Shown: positions 8,006 to 15,247 of the stretch, piece by piece | Position numbering within the stretch: the first letter of the stretch is position 1 | Layout of the letters: each line of letters opens with the position of its first letter | IMG/VR virus record: IMGVR_UViG_3300011116_000842 | Coordinates: 1-24,108 of that record | DNA: 24,108 nucleotides | DNA from: a virus | Strand: one strand, 5' to 3' | The notes under the pieces: generated by a model | The model's database searches: none | The model's input: only the letters and a program-made list of their open reading frames with translations | Told to the model about the DNA's origin: nothing | Made by a program: the position numbers and the translations under genes

Positions 8006-9695
8006 ATGGTCTGTAAAGTGTTGGTGGTCGAGAAGGTCTTCCTGGTTGGGAAGGTGATCTTCCCGCTTCTCTCTGTTTTCTTTGTTGAGCAGCAAAATTG
8101 CTAGCAACATCCTTGATTCTGTCTGCTTCTGGATTGAGACTCAATGGAGCATTTGCAACTGGTCCTGAAGATTTGTTTGCATCTTCTGGATTGAGACTCA
8201 ATGGAGCATTTGCAACTGGTCCTGAAGATTTGTTTGCATCATTAGCAAATCTAGTCTTCATGTTAGAAGCAACATCCTTGATTCTATCTGCTTCTGATTT
8301 TTGCGCTGTTGCAAATTTAGTTGCAGTATTTTTAAGATTTGTTCTTTGATCATCTGCAAATTTAGTTGCAGTATTTCTAAGATTTGTTCTTTGATCATAT
8401 GCAAATTTAGTTGCAAAATCTTGTGGTTCCTGTGAAGTATTGAATTTGGGTGCTTCTGGTTGATCAGCTATTGGAGGATTTGGTGCGATTAATTCTGGTA
8501 CACCATATTTTGGTTTATTTTCTGGTGGAGATACTGGATCATTATCATTATTATGATATCCTCCAGTTTCCCATTTTGCGTATGCATCACTTTTGAATCT
8601 TAATGCACTAGAGCTATCGTTATTTTTAGCAATTGTTGATTTATTTTTAGCAGTTTGCAACTCCCTTACCGCATCAGCATATTCTGGAGTTGCTTTAATT
8701 CTATTAGCTCTTTGTTCATCTGCTAAATCCTTGTTCAAACCCTGAAGCACTGGATCTTTGGCATCTCTTTGCTTGTTTCTGTCTGCAATGGTTTTAGCGA
8801 CATTTCCTCTATTCATTGAAGATGCACCAGGAAGATCTAGTGCTTTATCAAACGCAGCATTTCCTGCATCTTCTCTTTCCTTTGCAAGATCCATTGGAAG
8901 TCTATTTCCTTGGTATTTTCCAAACGATGCTGGTAATTTGCCAGAATCAACATCTGCTCTGACTCTTGCTTCAGCACTATTTGGATTGACATATGATCCA
9001 CCAGTAATTACTGGTTTACCACCAACACCTCTACCCACGCCGAATCCACCACCATTGCGCTCAACTGGTTGAATAGGAGATGTTTCCGTATGCCATCTAT
9101 TGAATGATGCAGCAGCAGTTTTATATTCTGCACTATTTTTTCCATGTTCTTGTTTTGCGGACTGCATATCTGCTTTTGCCATATTTGCAGCAAGTGCTCT
9201 TGTTCTTGTTATATTACTGGTTCTGGTATTTATATCTGCACCCGAATTCTGAAGATTTGCAACATGCTTGAAATAATCTCTTGGAGTTCCTGAACCAGAA
9301 GTTGCCATTTTCGTTGCAACATCAAAATTAACCATGGTCGAATTACTAGGAGTTGTATTTGATTGATTATAAGATTTCTGAGATCCACCAAAATTAATCT
9401 CTGGTTGTTTTGCATCCTTTGGATTTATTTGAGGAGTATTTGGTTGCAATAATTTGGCAGCACCATATGCTCCTGCTGCAACAGCACCAGCAACTCCTGC
9501 TGTCTTGACGGTTGCAGCAACACCAGGTGCCTTCCATAATCTATTAGCAGCACCTTTAACTGTAGCAACTGGACGAGATCTCCATATATTAGAAGCAACA
9601 GTTCTAGCTGCATTCCAAGCACCAGATAAACTTGGTGCTTCGGTCAATATAATCTTATAGGTTTCAATTTGTTCTCTATTTAAATTTTGCGACAT
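8004..9695 (-). CDS. Repeat-rich, low-complexity late protein with T4-type capsid-targeting-like leader
   Basis: A 563-aa protein of unknown family, probably virion-internal. The N-terminus (IETYKIILTEAPSL) ends in L17-T18-E19 before A20, like the gp21 protease sites of T4 internal proteins. An Ala/Val-rich segment with weak membrane character follows (about 45-85, PGVAATVKTAGVAGAVAAGAYG). The rest is hydrophilic, rich in Asn, Asp, Lys, Pro and Ala and probably disordered. The C-terminal third has 15-aa ATKFADDQRTNL(R/K)NT repeats and two exact 19-aa DANKSSGPVANAPLSLNPE repeats. ATG 9695 is chosen over a TTG at 9707 because GGAG lies 7 nt upstream of it and a TATAAATA box sits just before. 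The gene is transcribed alone from that box. Real-gene confidence is high; function is unknown. Confidence 0.85.
   Translation of the reverse strand: MSQNLNREQIETYKIILTEAPSLSGAWNAARTVASNIWRSRPVATVKGAANRLWKAPGVAATVKTAGVAGAVAAGAYGAAKLLQPNTPQINPKDAKQPEINFGGSQKSYNQSNTTPSNSTMVNFDVATKMATSGSGTPRDYFKHVANLQNSGADINTRTSNITRTRALAANMAKADMQSAKQEHGKNSAEYKTAAASFNRWHTETSPIQPVERNGGGFGVGRGVGGKPVITGGSYVNPNSAEARVRADVDSGKLPASFGKYQGNRLPMDLAKEREDAGNAAFDKALDLPGASSMNRGNVAKTIADRNKQRDAKDPVLQGLNKDLADEQRANRIKATPEYADAVRELQTAKNKSTIAKNNDSSSALRFKSDAYAKWETGGYHNNDNDPVSPPENKPKYGVPELIAPNPPIADQPEAPKFNTSQEPQDFATKFAYDQRTNLRNTATKFADDQRTNLKNTATKFATAQKSEADRIKDVASNMKTRFANDANKSSGPVANAPLSLNPEDANKSSGPVANAPLSLNPEADRIKDVASNFAAQQRKQREAGRSPSQPGRPSRPPTLYRP
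8126..8240 (-). repeat. Two perfect tandem 57-bp repeats inside a coding region
   Basis: Units 8126-8182 and 8183-8239 are identical and encode the duplicated 19-aa DANKSSGPVANAPLSLNPE. Identity at the DNA level indicates a recent in-frame tandem duplication by slippage or recombination. Confidence 0.95.
8311..8415 (-). repeat. Tandem 45-bp repeats inside a coding region
   Basis: GCAAATTTAG begins units at 8311, 8356 and 8401 (two full copies and a partial third, with a few substitutions). They encode the 15-aa ATKFADDQRTNL(R/K)NT repeat. A further short duplication, ADRIKDVASN, is encoded near 8100-8125 and 8268-8297. Confidence 0.9.
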
Positions 9696-9710
9696 TAATA
9701 TCTCCAATGG

Positions 9711-9718
9711 TATTTATA
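9711..9718 (-). promoter_or_regulatory. T4-type late promoter TATAAATA
   Basis: Exact T4 late consensus on the minus strand. With the T4 geometry (box at -13 to -6) transcription would start near 9705, giving a leader of about 10 nt that begins with the GGAG ribosome-binding site of the gene starting at 9695. Confidence 0.8.
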
Positions 9719-9720
9719 AA

Positions 9721-9742
9721 CAATCCTCATTTCTGAGGATTG
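9721..9742 (-). terminator. Terminator hairpin abutting a late promoter
   Basis: Stem CAATCCTCA (9721-9729) / TGAGGATTG (9734-9742) with a 4-nt loop. On the minus strand it is followed by TTTATAAATA, so its short T-tail merges into the next gene's late promoter. It ends the unit whose last gene stops at 9775. On the plus strand the stem is followed by ATACTTTTT, but no gene uses that. Confidence 0.75.
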
Positions 9743-9774
9743 ATACTTTTTACCTTATTTACTATAAGTATAAA

Positions 9775-10203
9775 TTATGTTCTTTGCTGCCAATCTTTCC
9801 ATCCCCATGTATATTTTTTTGTGAAGGGATTCCATATTAAATCATAAATCATTAGGGTTCTGCCACTTCCCCCATATGGACGATATACTAAAACCCATTT
9901 TCCATATTCATCTTTTTCGACATAATATCCCATTGCTCCCTCATATGGAAGATTACCAGGTGTTGGAGCTGGAAAATCTGGTGGTAATGTTGGATATGGT
10001 GGAAAATCTGAATAATCTGATCGCATATAAGGAATTAATTGATTTGAAGATGAATTATAATTAGAATTATAATTTTGTGTAGATTGTAATGATGAATTAT
10101 TTCCATTTGATGGAATTCCACCCCCACCATTCCATGTAGCAGTATCTTCCAAATCTTCCATCAATACTTTTAATATTGCGTTTCTTAATTTATCTTTACG
10201 CAT
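9775..10203 (-). CDS. Unknown Asn/Pro/Tyr-rich late protein with leader-like N-terminus
   Basis: A 142-aa protein with no recognised family. The first 17 residues (MRKDKLRNAILKVLMED) form a basic amphipathic helix ending L14-M15-E16, similar to the leaders of neighbouring genes, though Met before Glu is not the favoured T4 cleavage context. Residues about 25-75 are a Gly/Asn/Ser/Pro/Tyr-rich, probably disordered linker. The last 55 residues (GYYVEKDEYGKWVLVYRPYGG...) look like a small beta-rich, Trp/Tyr-rich domain. It lies 12 nt downstream of the preceding gene and shares its transcript, with GAG as a weak ribosome-binding site. A minor virion or injected protein is a reasonable guess. Confidence 0.75.
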   Translation of the reverse strand: MRKDKLRNAILKVLMEDLEDTATWNGGGGIPSNGNNSSLQSTQNYNSNYNSSSNQLIPYMRSDYSDFPPYPTLPPDFPAPTPGNLPYEGAMGYYVEKDEYGKWVLVYRPYGGSGRTLMIYDLIWNPFTKKYTWGWKDWQQRT

Positions 10204-10215
10204 ATTTACTCTTTT

Positions 10216-11190
10216 TCAATATCCTCTTCCACCCATTGGAGGTCTTCCAGCGAATGGATTTGATCCACCACCCATTCCTCCACCCATTGGGGGTCTGCGG
10301 CGTTGCTGAGGCATTCCGCCACCTTGTGGACCACCTTGTTGACCACCCATCATTTGTTTCATCATATTCATCATTTGCGATGGATCTTGACCACCCTGAC
10401 CATTACCCATTGGGGGCATTCCGCCACCTTGTGGACCACCTTGTGGACCACCTTGTGGACCACCTTGTTGTTGTGCTGATGATGCTGCATTTGCAAGTGC
10501 TTGATTACGAGCATCATCGGTTGGATTGCTTAGATCTCCAAACATAGTTGGGGTTGATTTCTTTGGTTGTGCTGCTTGTGCTTGTGGTGCTGCAAAATTA
10601 AAATCATTTCCCATTGCTGGTGGTTTTGGTTGTTGTGGTGGTTGTTGTTGACCACCACCCATGCCACCCATGCCACCCATTGGTGGCATTCCGCCACCAA
10701 ATCCTTGATCCTGATCTTCTTCGCCTTGATCTTGATCTTCATATCCTCCCATTTGGGGCATTTGAGATTTGCGCTGTTGGGGCATTCCGCCACCAAATCC
10801 ACCACCCATTGGGGGCATTCCGTCGCCTTGTTGACCACCACCGAATGATGGCATTGGTGGTCCACCCATCATTCCTACTGATCTGCGTTGAGGCATTTCA
10901 CCACCAAATTCTTGATCTTGTTCTTGATCACCACCAAATGAGGGCATTCCACCACCCCGATCCGCCATTTGTGGTTTTCCTATACTAAATGATGGGGGAA
11001 TGCTGTCATCACCCATTCCAGATTGGGATTGTGGTCTACGACGAGGCATTGGAGGCATTCCGCCACCCATTGCCATTGGACCCATTCTAGATGGTCCACC
11101 CATTCCAAAGTTTTCCTTCATGAATACTTCTTGGATTGAATTATGAATCGATCTAAGTTGATTGGTGTTAAATTTATTAAATTGTGACAT
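10216..11190 (-). CDS. Met/Gly/Pro/Gln-rich disordered late protein
   Basis: A 324-aa protein. After a helical N-terminus (about 1-27, NQLRSIHNSIQEVFMKENFG, containing I19-Q20-E21) nearly everything is low complexity: GGMPPMGG, GGPQGG and GFGGGMPP units with interspersed RRR and DQDQ/EED patches. It has no hydrophobic core and no Cys, and composition predicts an intrinsically disordered protein. The DNA carries matching short repeats (for example around 10420-10470, CCACCTTGTGG). Several opposite-strand open frames here are artefacts of this composition. ATG 11190 follows a TATAAATA box at 11212-11219. Function is unknown; a head-packaged or condensate-like scaffold protein is speculation. 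Confidence 0.8.
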   Translation of the reverse strand: MSQFNKFNTNQLRSIHNSIQEVFMKENFGMGGPSRMGPMAMGGGMPPMPRRRPQSQSGMGDDSIPPSFSIGKPQMADRGGGMPSFGGDQEQDQEFGGEMPQRRSVGMMGGPPMPSFGGGQQGDGMPPMGGGFGGGMPQQRKSQMPQMGGYEDQDQGEEDQDQGFGGGMPPMGGMGGMGGGQQQPPQQPKPPAMGNDFNFAAPQAQAAQPKKSTPTMFGDLSNPTDDARNQALANAASSAQQQGGPQGGPQGGPQGGGMPPMGNGQGGQDPSQMMNMMKQMMGGQQGGPQGGGMPQQRRRPPMGGGMGGGSNPFAGRPPMGGRGY

Positions 11191-11211
11191 ATTATTTTTC
11201 TTTCTTTTCTT

Positions 11212-11219
11212 TATTTATA
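11212..11219 (-). promoter_or_regulatory. T4-type late promoter TATAAATA
   Basis: Exact consensus placed 1 nt beyond the stop codon of the upstream gene (stop 11221-11223). The inferred start near 11206 gives a 16-nt, purine-rich leader before ATG 11190. Confidence 0.8.
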
Positions 11220-11220
11220 A

Positions 11221-12159
11221 TTAATAATGACCCAATTGCGTTGATCCTGCACTTATTCTTGCTTGTGCTGCTTTTGCCGCTTTCAATCTTCTTGCAGCAG
11301 GAGTATCTGATGCTCTCGCATAATCAGCAGCAATGTTTTGACCAATTGGTGTATTTGGTCTTTGGTTTGGGTGCATTCTGCTCAATTGTTGCATTGTGGA
11401 TTGAGATGGAACTGAAGATCGAATTTCTGCTGTATCTAAACCAAGACTAATTGGTGCTCTACCAGGTTCAATTACTTTCTTCATCTCATCGGTTTCTGGA
11501 GTGCGAATCATATTAGATCCAAGTACTGATGGGGAATTCACAATTCTACCCATTTCACGACTATTTGCATCAACCCCACCAGCAACTGCTACCTTTTTAG
11601 CATCAAGAATTCTTTCATCTGCTGCTGCTCTGGTTGGATTCATTATTCCAGCAGCACCTCTTTCGCGAATTCCACTTATACTAATATCATGCAGTTTATC
11701 TATAAAATTAGGAACTGGAGACTGTGCATTTAGATTCATTGTTCTTGAAGCATTTCCAACTCCAGTTGGAGTTGGAGTTGGTGTTGCTGGTTTAGGAGCA
11801 GTTATAGGAGTAGGAGTAACAGGTGATGCGATTGGTGCTGCTGGTGCTACTTTTCGAGGAGAAGCAGGTATTACAAATGCCTTTCCTTCTGGATTTACGC
11901 CATAAAGATCACCACCAGGTGTTGTTTTTGGAACACCTTGAATTGCGCCAGAAACCTTTAAAAGTCCAGTTTCTGGATCTCTTGCTGCTGCTTGTCCTGC
12001 TTGTTGAGTTTGCAGAAGTTTTTTCTTTCGTTCATCGTCTAATTGATCGATTTGATCCATGTAAATGCCATTTGATTCACCTAAAGCAACTTGTTGTGCT
12101 GCTTTTCGTATCGAACTCATTAGATCTCTGCTAAAATAATTGGAATTATATCCGTTCAT
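11221..12159 (-). CDS. Unknown Ala/Pro/Thr-rich late protein with capsid-targeting-like leader
   Basis: A 312-aa protein without a recognised fold. The N-terminal helix (RDLMSSIRKAAQQVALGES) contains L26-G27-E28 before S29, a very good match to the T4 gp21 cleavage rule. A Pro/Thr/Ala stretch about residues 95-140 (TPTPITAPKPATPTPTPTGV) is a flexible linker. The C-terminal half is hydrophilic, with many Arg and Ala and no catalytic motif that I can see. ATG 12159 has AGGAG 7 nt upstream, itself just downstream of TATAAATA (12179-12186). It forms a single-gene transcription unit, since another late promoter follows directly after its stop. Confidence 0.82.
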   Translation of the reverse strand: MNGYNSNYFSRDLMSSIRKAAQQVALGESNGIYMDQIDQLDDERKKKLLQTQQAGQAAARDPETGLLKVSGAIQGVPKTTPGGDLYGVNPEGKAFVIPASPRKVAPAAPIASPVTPTPITAPKPATPTPTPTGVGNASRTMNLNAQSPVPNFIDKLHDISISGIRERGAAGIMNPTRAAADERILDAKKVAVAGGVDANSREMGRIVNSPSVLGSNMIRTPETDEMKKVIEPGRAPISLGLDTAEIRSSVPSQSTMQQLSRMHPNQRPNTPIGQNIAADYARASDTPAARRLKAAKAAQARISAGSTQLGHY

Positions 12160-12178
12160 GTTTTCTCCTGCTACTAAA

Positions 12179-12186
12179 TATTTATA
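12179..12186 (-). promoter_or_regulatory. T4-type late promoter TATAAATA in a divergent 30-bp intergenic gap
   Basis: Exact consensus on the minus strand, inferred start near 12173, 14-nt leader containing AGGAG for the gene at 12159. The box overlaps a TAAATATTTA palindrome and lies only 4 nt from the ATG (12190) of the divergent RuvC-like gene. Late transcription complexes here would compete with expression of that gene. Confidence 0.8.
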
Positions 12187-12189
12187 ACA

Positions 12190-12741
12190 ATGATTATTTC
12201 AGCTATCGATTATTCCTTGAATGGACCTGCAATCTGTGTTTACGACACCAAGAAGGAATTTAATTTTTTAAATTGCAATTTTTACTTTTTAACTGATACT
12301 AAAAAATATGCAACTTCATTTATGAATAATATTTATGGAGAATTATTCAATCCATATGATGAAGAATGCGAAAGATATGACTCGATTTCAGACTGGGTAA
12401 TGAGAATAATTACAGGATCTGATCAGATTGCACTCGAAGGATATGCATATAGTGCAACTGGTAGAGTATTTCATATTGCTGAAAATACAGGAATATTAAA
12501 ATATAAATTCTATCAAGCAGGACTACCTGTAGAAATAATAGAACCAACAAAGGCTAAAAAAGCATTCACGGGCAAAGGTAATGCAGATAAAAATTTGATG
12601 TACAAGTTCTTTATACAAGAAACAGGGGTGGATCTCCAAGAGATCATCACCCCCAATAAAACTCTTTTAGGTAGTCCCGTTTCCGATATTGTAGATGCCT
12701 ATGCTATTTGCATGACAATGAACAATATTTTGAAACTTTAA
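12190..12741 (+). CDS. RuvC-like Holliday junction resolvase (RNase H fold)
   Basis: A 183-aa protein resembling RuvC-type crossover junction endonucleases. The acidic catalytic set is visible in order: D7 in SAIDYSLNGPAICVY, E83 in IALEGYAYSATG, and D166/D169 in SPVSDIVDAYAI. A basic, DNA-contacting stretch PTKAKKAFTGKGNADK lies between (119-134). T4 uses the unrelated gp49 for resolving branched DNA before packaging, so this is probably the functional replacement. It is the only + strand gene within the late block, divergent from the gene at 12159 and ending 2 nt before a convergent gene. No Shine-Dalgarno is evident upstream, so its translation start is weakly supported although the protein aligns from residue 1. 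Confidence 0.88.
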   Translation: MIISAIDYSLNGPAICVYDTKKEFNFLNCNFYFLTDTKKYATSFMNNIYGELFNPYDEECERYDSISDWVMRIITGSDQIALEGYAYSATGRVFHIAENTGILKYKFYQAGLPVEIIEPTKAKKAFTGKGNADKNLMYKFFIQETGVDLQEIITPNKTLLGSPVSDIVDAYAICMTMNNILKL

Positions 12742-12743
12742 TA

Positions 12744-13247
12744 TTATTTATCGTTTCTTCCTTGAAGATAATACCAACCAACTAATAACGATAATAGACA
12801 ATAGAATAGTATCGCATACCAATTGATTCTTGTGATACTTATCTCTGTTCCAACTGGCAATATAACTTCTGATGATGCTTCGATCTTGACCTTCGCAGGA
12901 GACGATGTCTGTATATATGTGTTCTCTGAAAGAATCAGATGTGTGTTCTTCGGAAGAACGATCTCCTGTGGTTTCTCCAGAGTTTGTGCTTTTGGGTCTA
13001 ATTGAACTGGTTTTAGAAATGCAATTGAATCTTCTTCCAGAACTACTTCTGTCTTTTCATCCATATCAGTTCTTAACCAAGTACCTTTTGGAAGATCAGC
13101 AATTGTATCTTTTGGTACTATAGTAACAGTTGATGCGTTGAGAGTATCTGGTGCTTTCTCCAAAACTGGAGGAGTAGAGATAAATCCTCGACATGATGCC
13201 ATAAAGAATAAAATAGATATTGCAAGTATTTTTAAGAATGATTTCAT
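12744..13247 (-). CDS. Probable unimolecular spanin (lipoprotein with C-terminal membrane anchor)
   Basis: A 167-aa protein. The N-terminus is a lipoprotein signal (MKSFLKILAISILFFMASC) with a lipobox M16-A17-S18-C19 and Arg at +2, which favours outer-membrane sorting. A beta-rich periplasmic region follows, and one hydrophobic segment (142-161, NWYAILFYCLLSLLVGWYYL) ends six residues before the C-terminus. Lipoprotein at one end and inner-membrane anchor at the other is the u-spanin layout (phage T1 gp11), which fuses outer and inner membranes at lysis. Its ATG overlaps the stop of the holin-like gene (ATGA), and AGGA is present upstream, which supports a lysis role. The function is inferred from topology and context, not from family similarity. 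Confidence 0.7.
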   Translation of the reverse strand: MKSFLKILAISILFFMASCRGFISTPPVLEKAPDTLNASTVTIVPKDTIADLPKGTWLRTDMDEKTEVVLEEDSIAFLKPVQLDPKAQTLEKPQEIVLPKNTHLILSENTYIQTSSPAKVKIEASSEVILPVGTEISITRINWYAILFYCLLSLLVGWYYLQGRNDK

Positions 13248-13678
13248 GTCTTGTTTCCTGCAGCTGCACTGCCGAAGTAAAATCCAACTATTGAAACTAG
13301 AATTTGTCTATTTTCTTGAGTAAACAAATATCCATTTACTGTCTGAAATATGGTTTCCTTGGTCTCTGGAATCAATCCAAAAAAGAATTCTGGATGAGTC
13401 TTGCTTACTTCGACAACAGTTGGAATCCCAAAGAAAGGTAGAACAAAAGGAGCAGCGATAGTTCCAAATAGGACCATGAGAACAATGATTTGTCTAACTG
13501 CTTTGCCAGCATCGATGGAAACTCGTTCAACTGCATCATTTTGATTTTTGTTTGTTCTTTCATTTGCTTGAAGCAATCTTTGAAAGTTTTCTTGTTCTGC
13601 TTGTCTTTTCTCTGCCATATATCGAAAAAGGAATCCAGTAGCAGATCCTCCAATTAACGATATTAATTCAGTTGGCAT
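13244..13678 (-). CDS. Holin-like membrane protein
   Basis: A 144-aa protein with hydrophobic segments at about 5-20, 63-86 (RQIIVLMVLFGTIAAPFVLPFFGI) and 125-141, separated by a charged helix (KRQAEQENFQRLLQANERTN). The three-segment arrangement and size recall the GTA_holin_3TM type. A holin would open the inner membrane at lysis. I choose ATG 13678 because GGAG lies 7 nt upstream; an in-frame ATG at 13690 overlaps the previous stop as TAATG but has no ribosome-binding site. The stop overlaps the spanin-like gene by 4 nt. The matching lysozyme is about 9 kb away (22541-23389). Another small membrane protein role remains possible. Confidence 0.6.
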   Translation of the reverse strand: MPTELISLIGGSATGFLFRYMAEKRQAEQENFQRLLQANERTNKNQNDAVERVSIDAGKAVRQIIVLMVLFGTIAAPFVLPFFGIPTVVEVSKTHPEFFFGLIPETKETIFQTVNGYLFTQENRQILVSIVGFYFGSAAAGNKT

Positions 13679-13689
13679 GATATTCTCCA

Positions 13690-13887
13690 TTAGTTAGTTT
13701 TTTTATATCCTTGCAATACGATGTAGTGAGAAGGAATATCTTCTGGATTTTTTTCCGCTCTCTTTACGCCTACATCGAATTCCTTTTTGGTGAATAACAA
13801 TTCATACTGATAACCATCACTATTCACATGAGTGCAAAAGAAATACTCATCTGCCTGTCTTCCTTTTTTATTCTTGTTGGAAGACAT
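13690..13887 (-). CDS. Unknown 65-aa protein
   Basis: A small soluble protein with a lysine-rich N-terminus (MSSNKNKKGRQADEYFF) and a compact aromatic part (GYQYELLFTKKEFDVGVKRAEKNPEDIPSHYIVL). No family is recognised. ATG 13887 shares its A with the stop of the preceding gene (TGATG); a TTG one codon upstream is unlikely. No capsid-targeting-like leader is present. It is probably real because of the tight coupling in the operon. Confidence 0.65.
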   Translation of the reverse strand: MSSNKNKKGRQADEYFFCTHVNSDGYQYELLFTKKEFDVGVKRAEKNPEDIPSHYIVLQGYKKTN

Positions 13888-14165
13888 CAATATGCCTCTC
13901 TACCAACTACATTGGGACGATTGATATTAAGCATTGCTAGTCTTCTTCGTCTATTTGGCATATTCATATTTGGTGGTGAACGAAGTGAATTTGATGCAGA
14001 ATAATTCGATTGTGCATCTGTAGATATTTTTACATCATCTGGTGGGGGACCAAGTGGCGGTGGTTTTCCCAAGTTGGCACCCATTCCAGCAATTGTGCCA
14101 CCACCTGATGTCATTTCTTCATTGACATCATGTATTTTTTTGAATAATTCGTTTAATTTAATCAT
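13887..14165 (-). CDS. Small Pro/Asn/Arg-rich late protein with leader-like N-terminus
   Basis: A 92-aa protein. The N-terminal helix MIKLNELFKKIHDVNEE contains L4-N5-E6 and V14-N15-E16, both resembling gp21-type cleavage contexts. It is followed by a Gly/Pro-rich linker (GKPPPLGPPPDDV) and a basic C-terminal part (NRRRRLAMLNINRPN). It is likely disordered, and no family is recognised. The ATG overlaps the previous stop by 4 nt (ATGA) with a weak ribosome-binding site, indicating translational coupling. It could be a small internal head protein. Confidence 0.65.
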   Translation of the reverse strand: MIKLNELFKKIHDVNEEMTSGGGTIAGMGANLGKPPPLGPPPDDVKISTDAQSNYSASNSLRSPPNMNMPNRRRRLAMLNINRPNVVGREAY

Positions 14166-14539
14166 TTTATTCTTTGCAATGTTTTTTGTATTCTATGATC
14201 TAGATTGATGTTTTTAAGATCTACTTCTGGTATTTCGTGCGGAAGATATTGAAGATATTCTAGAAAGGTTTTTAGATATGAATGCAATTCTTTTGGCAAT
14301 TTATAGAACAATATTCTTGTACATCCCTCTGCTCCAAATACATTCTGAAGAATGATAAGATGATTGAGAATCAATCTATCCTTGAGATCTCCATTTTTTC
14401 TATATTTCAATAGCAATCTCTTGATATATTTGATTCTACAGATATCTTCCTTGAATTCCTCAATGCCCGTGCATAGCGGATTGCTATACATTTTCATAGC
14501 ATAAAGTACAAAATTATTTGGGCATAATCTATCTTTCAT
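14162..14539 (-). CDS. Conserved hypothetical protein of T4-like phages
   Basis: A 125-aa, mostly helical protein with a highly characteristic N-terminus (MKDRLCPNNFVLYAMKMY) and central block GDLKDRLILNHLIILQNVFG followed by ATR-like LFYKLPKEL. From memory the same sequence pattern recurs in many marine T4-like myoviruses with no assigned function. It has no capsid-targeting-like leader, unlike its neighbours, suggesting it acts in the cytoplasm or as an assembly factor. It lies between k-type virion candidates in the operon, overlapping the next gene by 4 nt. Confidence in the gene is high; function is unknown. Confidence 0.8.
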   Translation of the reverse strand: MKDRLCPNNFVLYAMKMYSNPLCTGIEEFKEDICRIKYIKRLLLKYRKNGDLKDRLILNHLIILQNVFGAEGCTRILFYKLPKELHSYLKTFLEYLQYLPHEIPEVDLKNINLDHRIQKTLQRIK

Positions 14540-14556
14540 TATATAAAAGTCTCAGA

Positions 14557-15225
14557 TTATCTTCGTGATCTTCTATAGAATTTATCTGCTCTAGCAACTA
14601 TGTCATTTGCCCTGACTCTATCTTTTTTAGTCTCTTCTTCCTTTGCTCCTGCGAGATCGGTGATTGCAGTTGCATTTGAAGTTTCAACTTGTTCAACCAT
14701 GTTACGCATTTCTTTAATCGTGCTGATTCTCTTGTTTCTCTTTGTCTTTGCAATTGCTGCTTCAGTTACTCCACCTTTTGGAGTCATAGCAGCATCAATT
14801 TGATAACCACCATCGATTTTATTGACCTTAACATTTAGATTGAATTTTGGAAGATCTTCTCCATTATAGAATCCTTTGCTAAGATCAGTAGTTGGAGTAA
14901 CACCAAATGCCTGACCTCTATTGACCTCAATGTTCATCGTTGGTTCGATTTTCTTAGTCATATTGAGATCAAAGTCAAGATTCAAGTGATTCAATCTTGC
15001 ACGAAGTTGTGCTAATTCATATTGTGGATTAAGAGTTGATCTGCGGAAAAATTGCTTCAAGAAAACATTTATTCTATGAAGCCCTTCTGGATCAAGTGGA
15101 TTTAATCTATCCTTTCCTTGAACAGTCTCTGCATCTACGGGTCCAAGTGCTCCTTGGTATTCCTGAGATTGACTGTTGGATAGGGAAGTTGGATATCCTG
15201 TGCTGTATTCGTTTAGGTTTTTCAT
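14557..15225 (-). CDS. Probable virion-associated protein with short leader
   Basis: A 222-aa protein. MKNLNEYSTGY gives an early L4-N5-E6 site. A globular part about residues 40-90 (PEGLHRINVFLKQFFRRST...ELAQLRARLNHLNLDFDLN) resembles, from memory, unnamed structural-region proteins of T4-like phages. The C-terminal third is basic and charged (KTKRNKRISTIKEMRN ... ARADKFYRRSRR). ATG 15225 has AGGAG (15231-15235) at good spacing and a near-consensus late box AATAAATA at 15240-15247. It is the first gene of a unit running down to the spanin-like gene. The role is unknown. Confidence 0.75.
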   Translation of the reverse strand: MKNLNEYSTGYPTSLSNSQSQEYQGALGPVDAETVQGKDRLNPLDPEGLHRINVFLKQFFRRSTLNPQYELAQLRARLNHLNLDFDLNMTKKIEPTMNIEVNRGQAFGVTPTTDLSKGFYNGEDLPKFNLNVKVNKIDGGYQIDAAMTPKGGVTEAAIAKTKRNKRISTIKEMRNMVEQVETSNATAITDLAGAKEEETKKDRVRANDIVARADKFYRRSRR

Positions 15226-15239
15226 ATATGCTCCTATCC

Positions 15240-15247
15240 TATTTATT
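15240..15247 (-). promoter_or_regulatory. Near-consensus late promoter AATAAATA
   Basis: One mismatch to TATAAATA. It overlaps the stop codon of the upstream gene (15243-15245). Inferred start near 15234 would give a 9-nt leader beginning with GGAG. Same geometry as the exact boxes, so plausible but weaker. Confidence 0.5.

Noticed and set aside
8126-8415. Repeats considered as transposon ends or a regulatory array
   Set aside because: The units are multiples of three, stay in frame and encode protein repeats; no transposase or inverted ends are present.
10176-10988. Several plus-strand open frames of 90-124 aa rich in His, Val and Trp
   Set aside because: They are antisense products of the Gly/Pro/Met-rich repeats of the minus-strand gene, with repetitive composition and no start signals.
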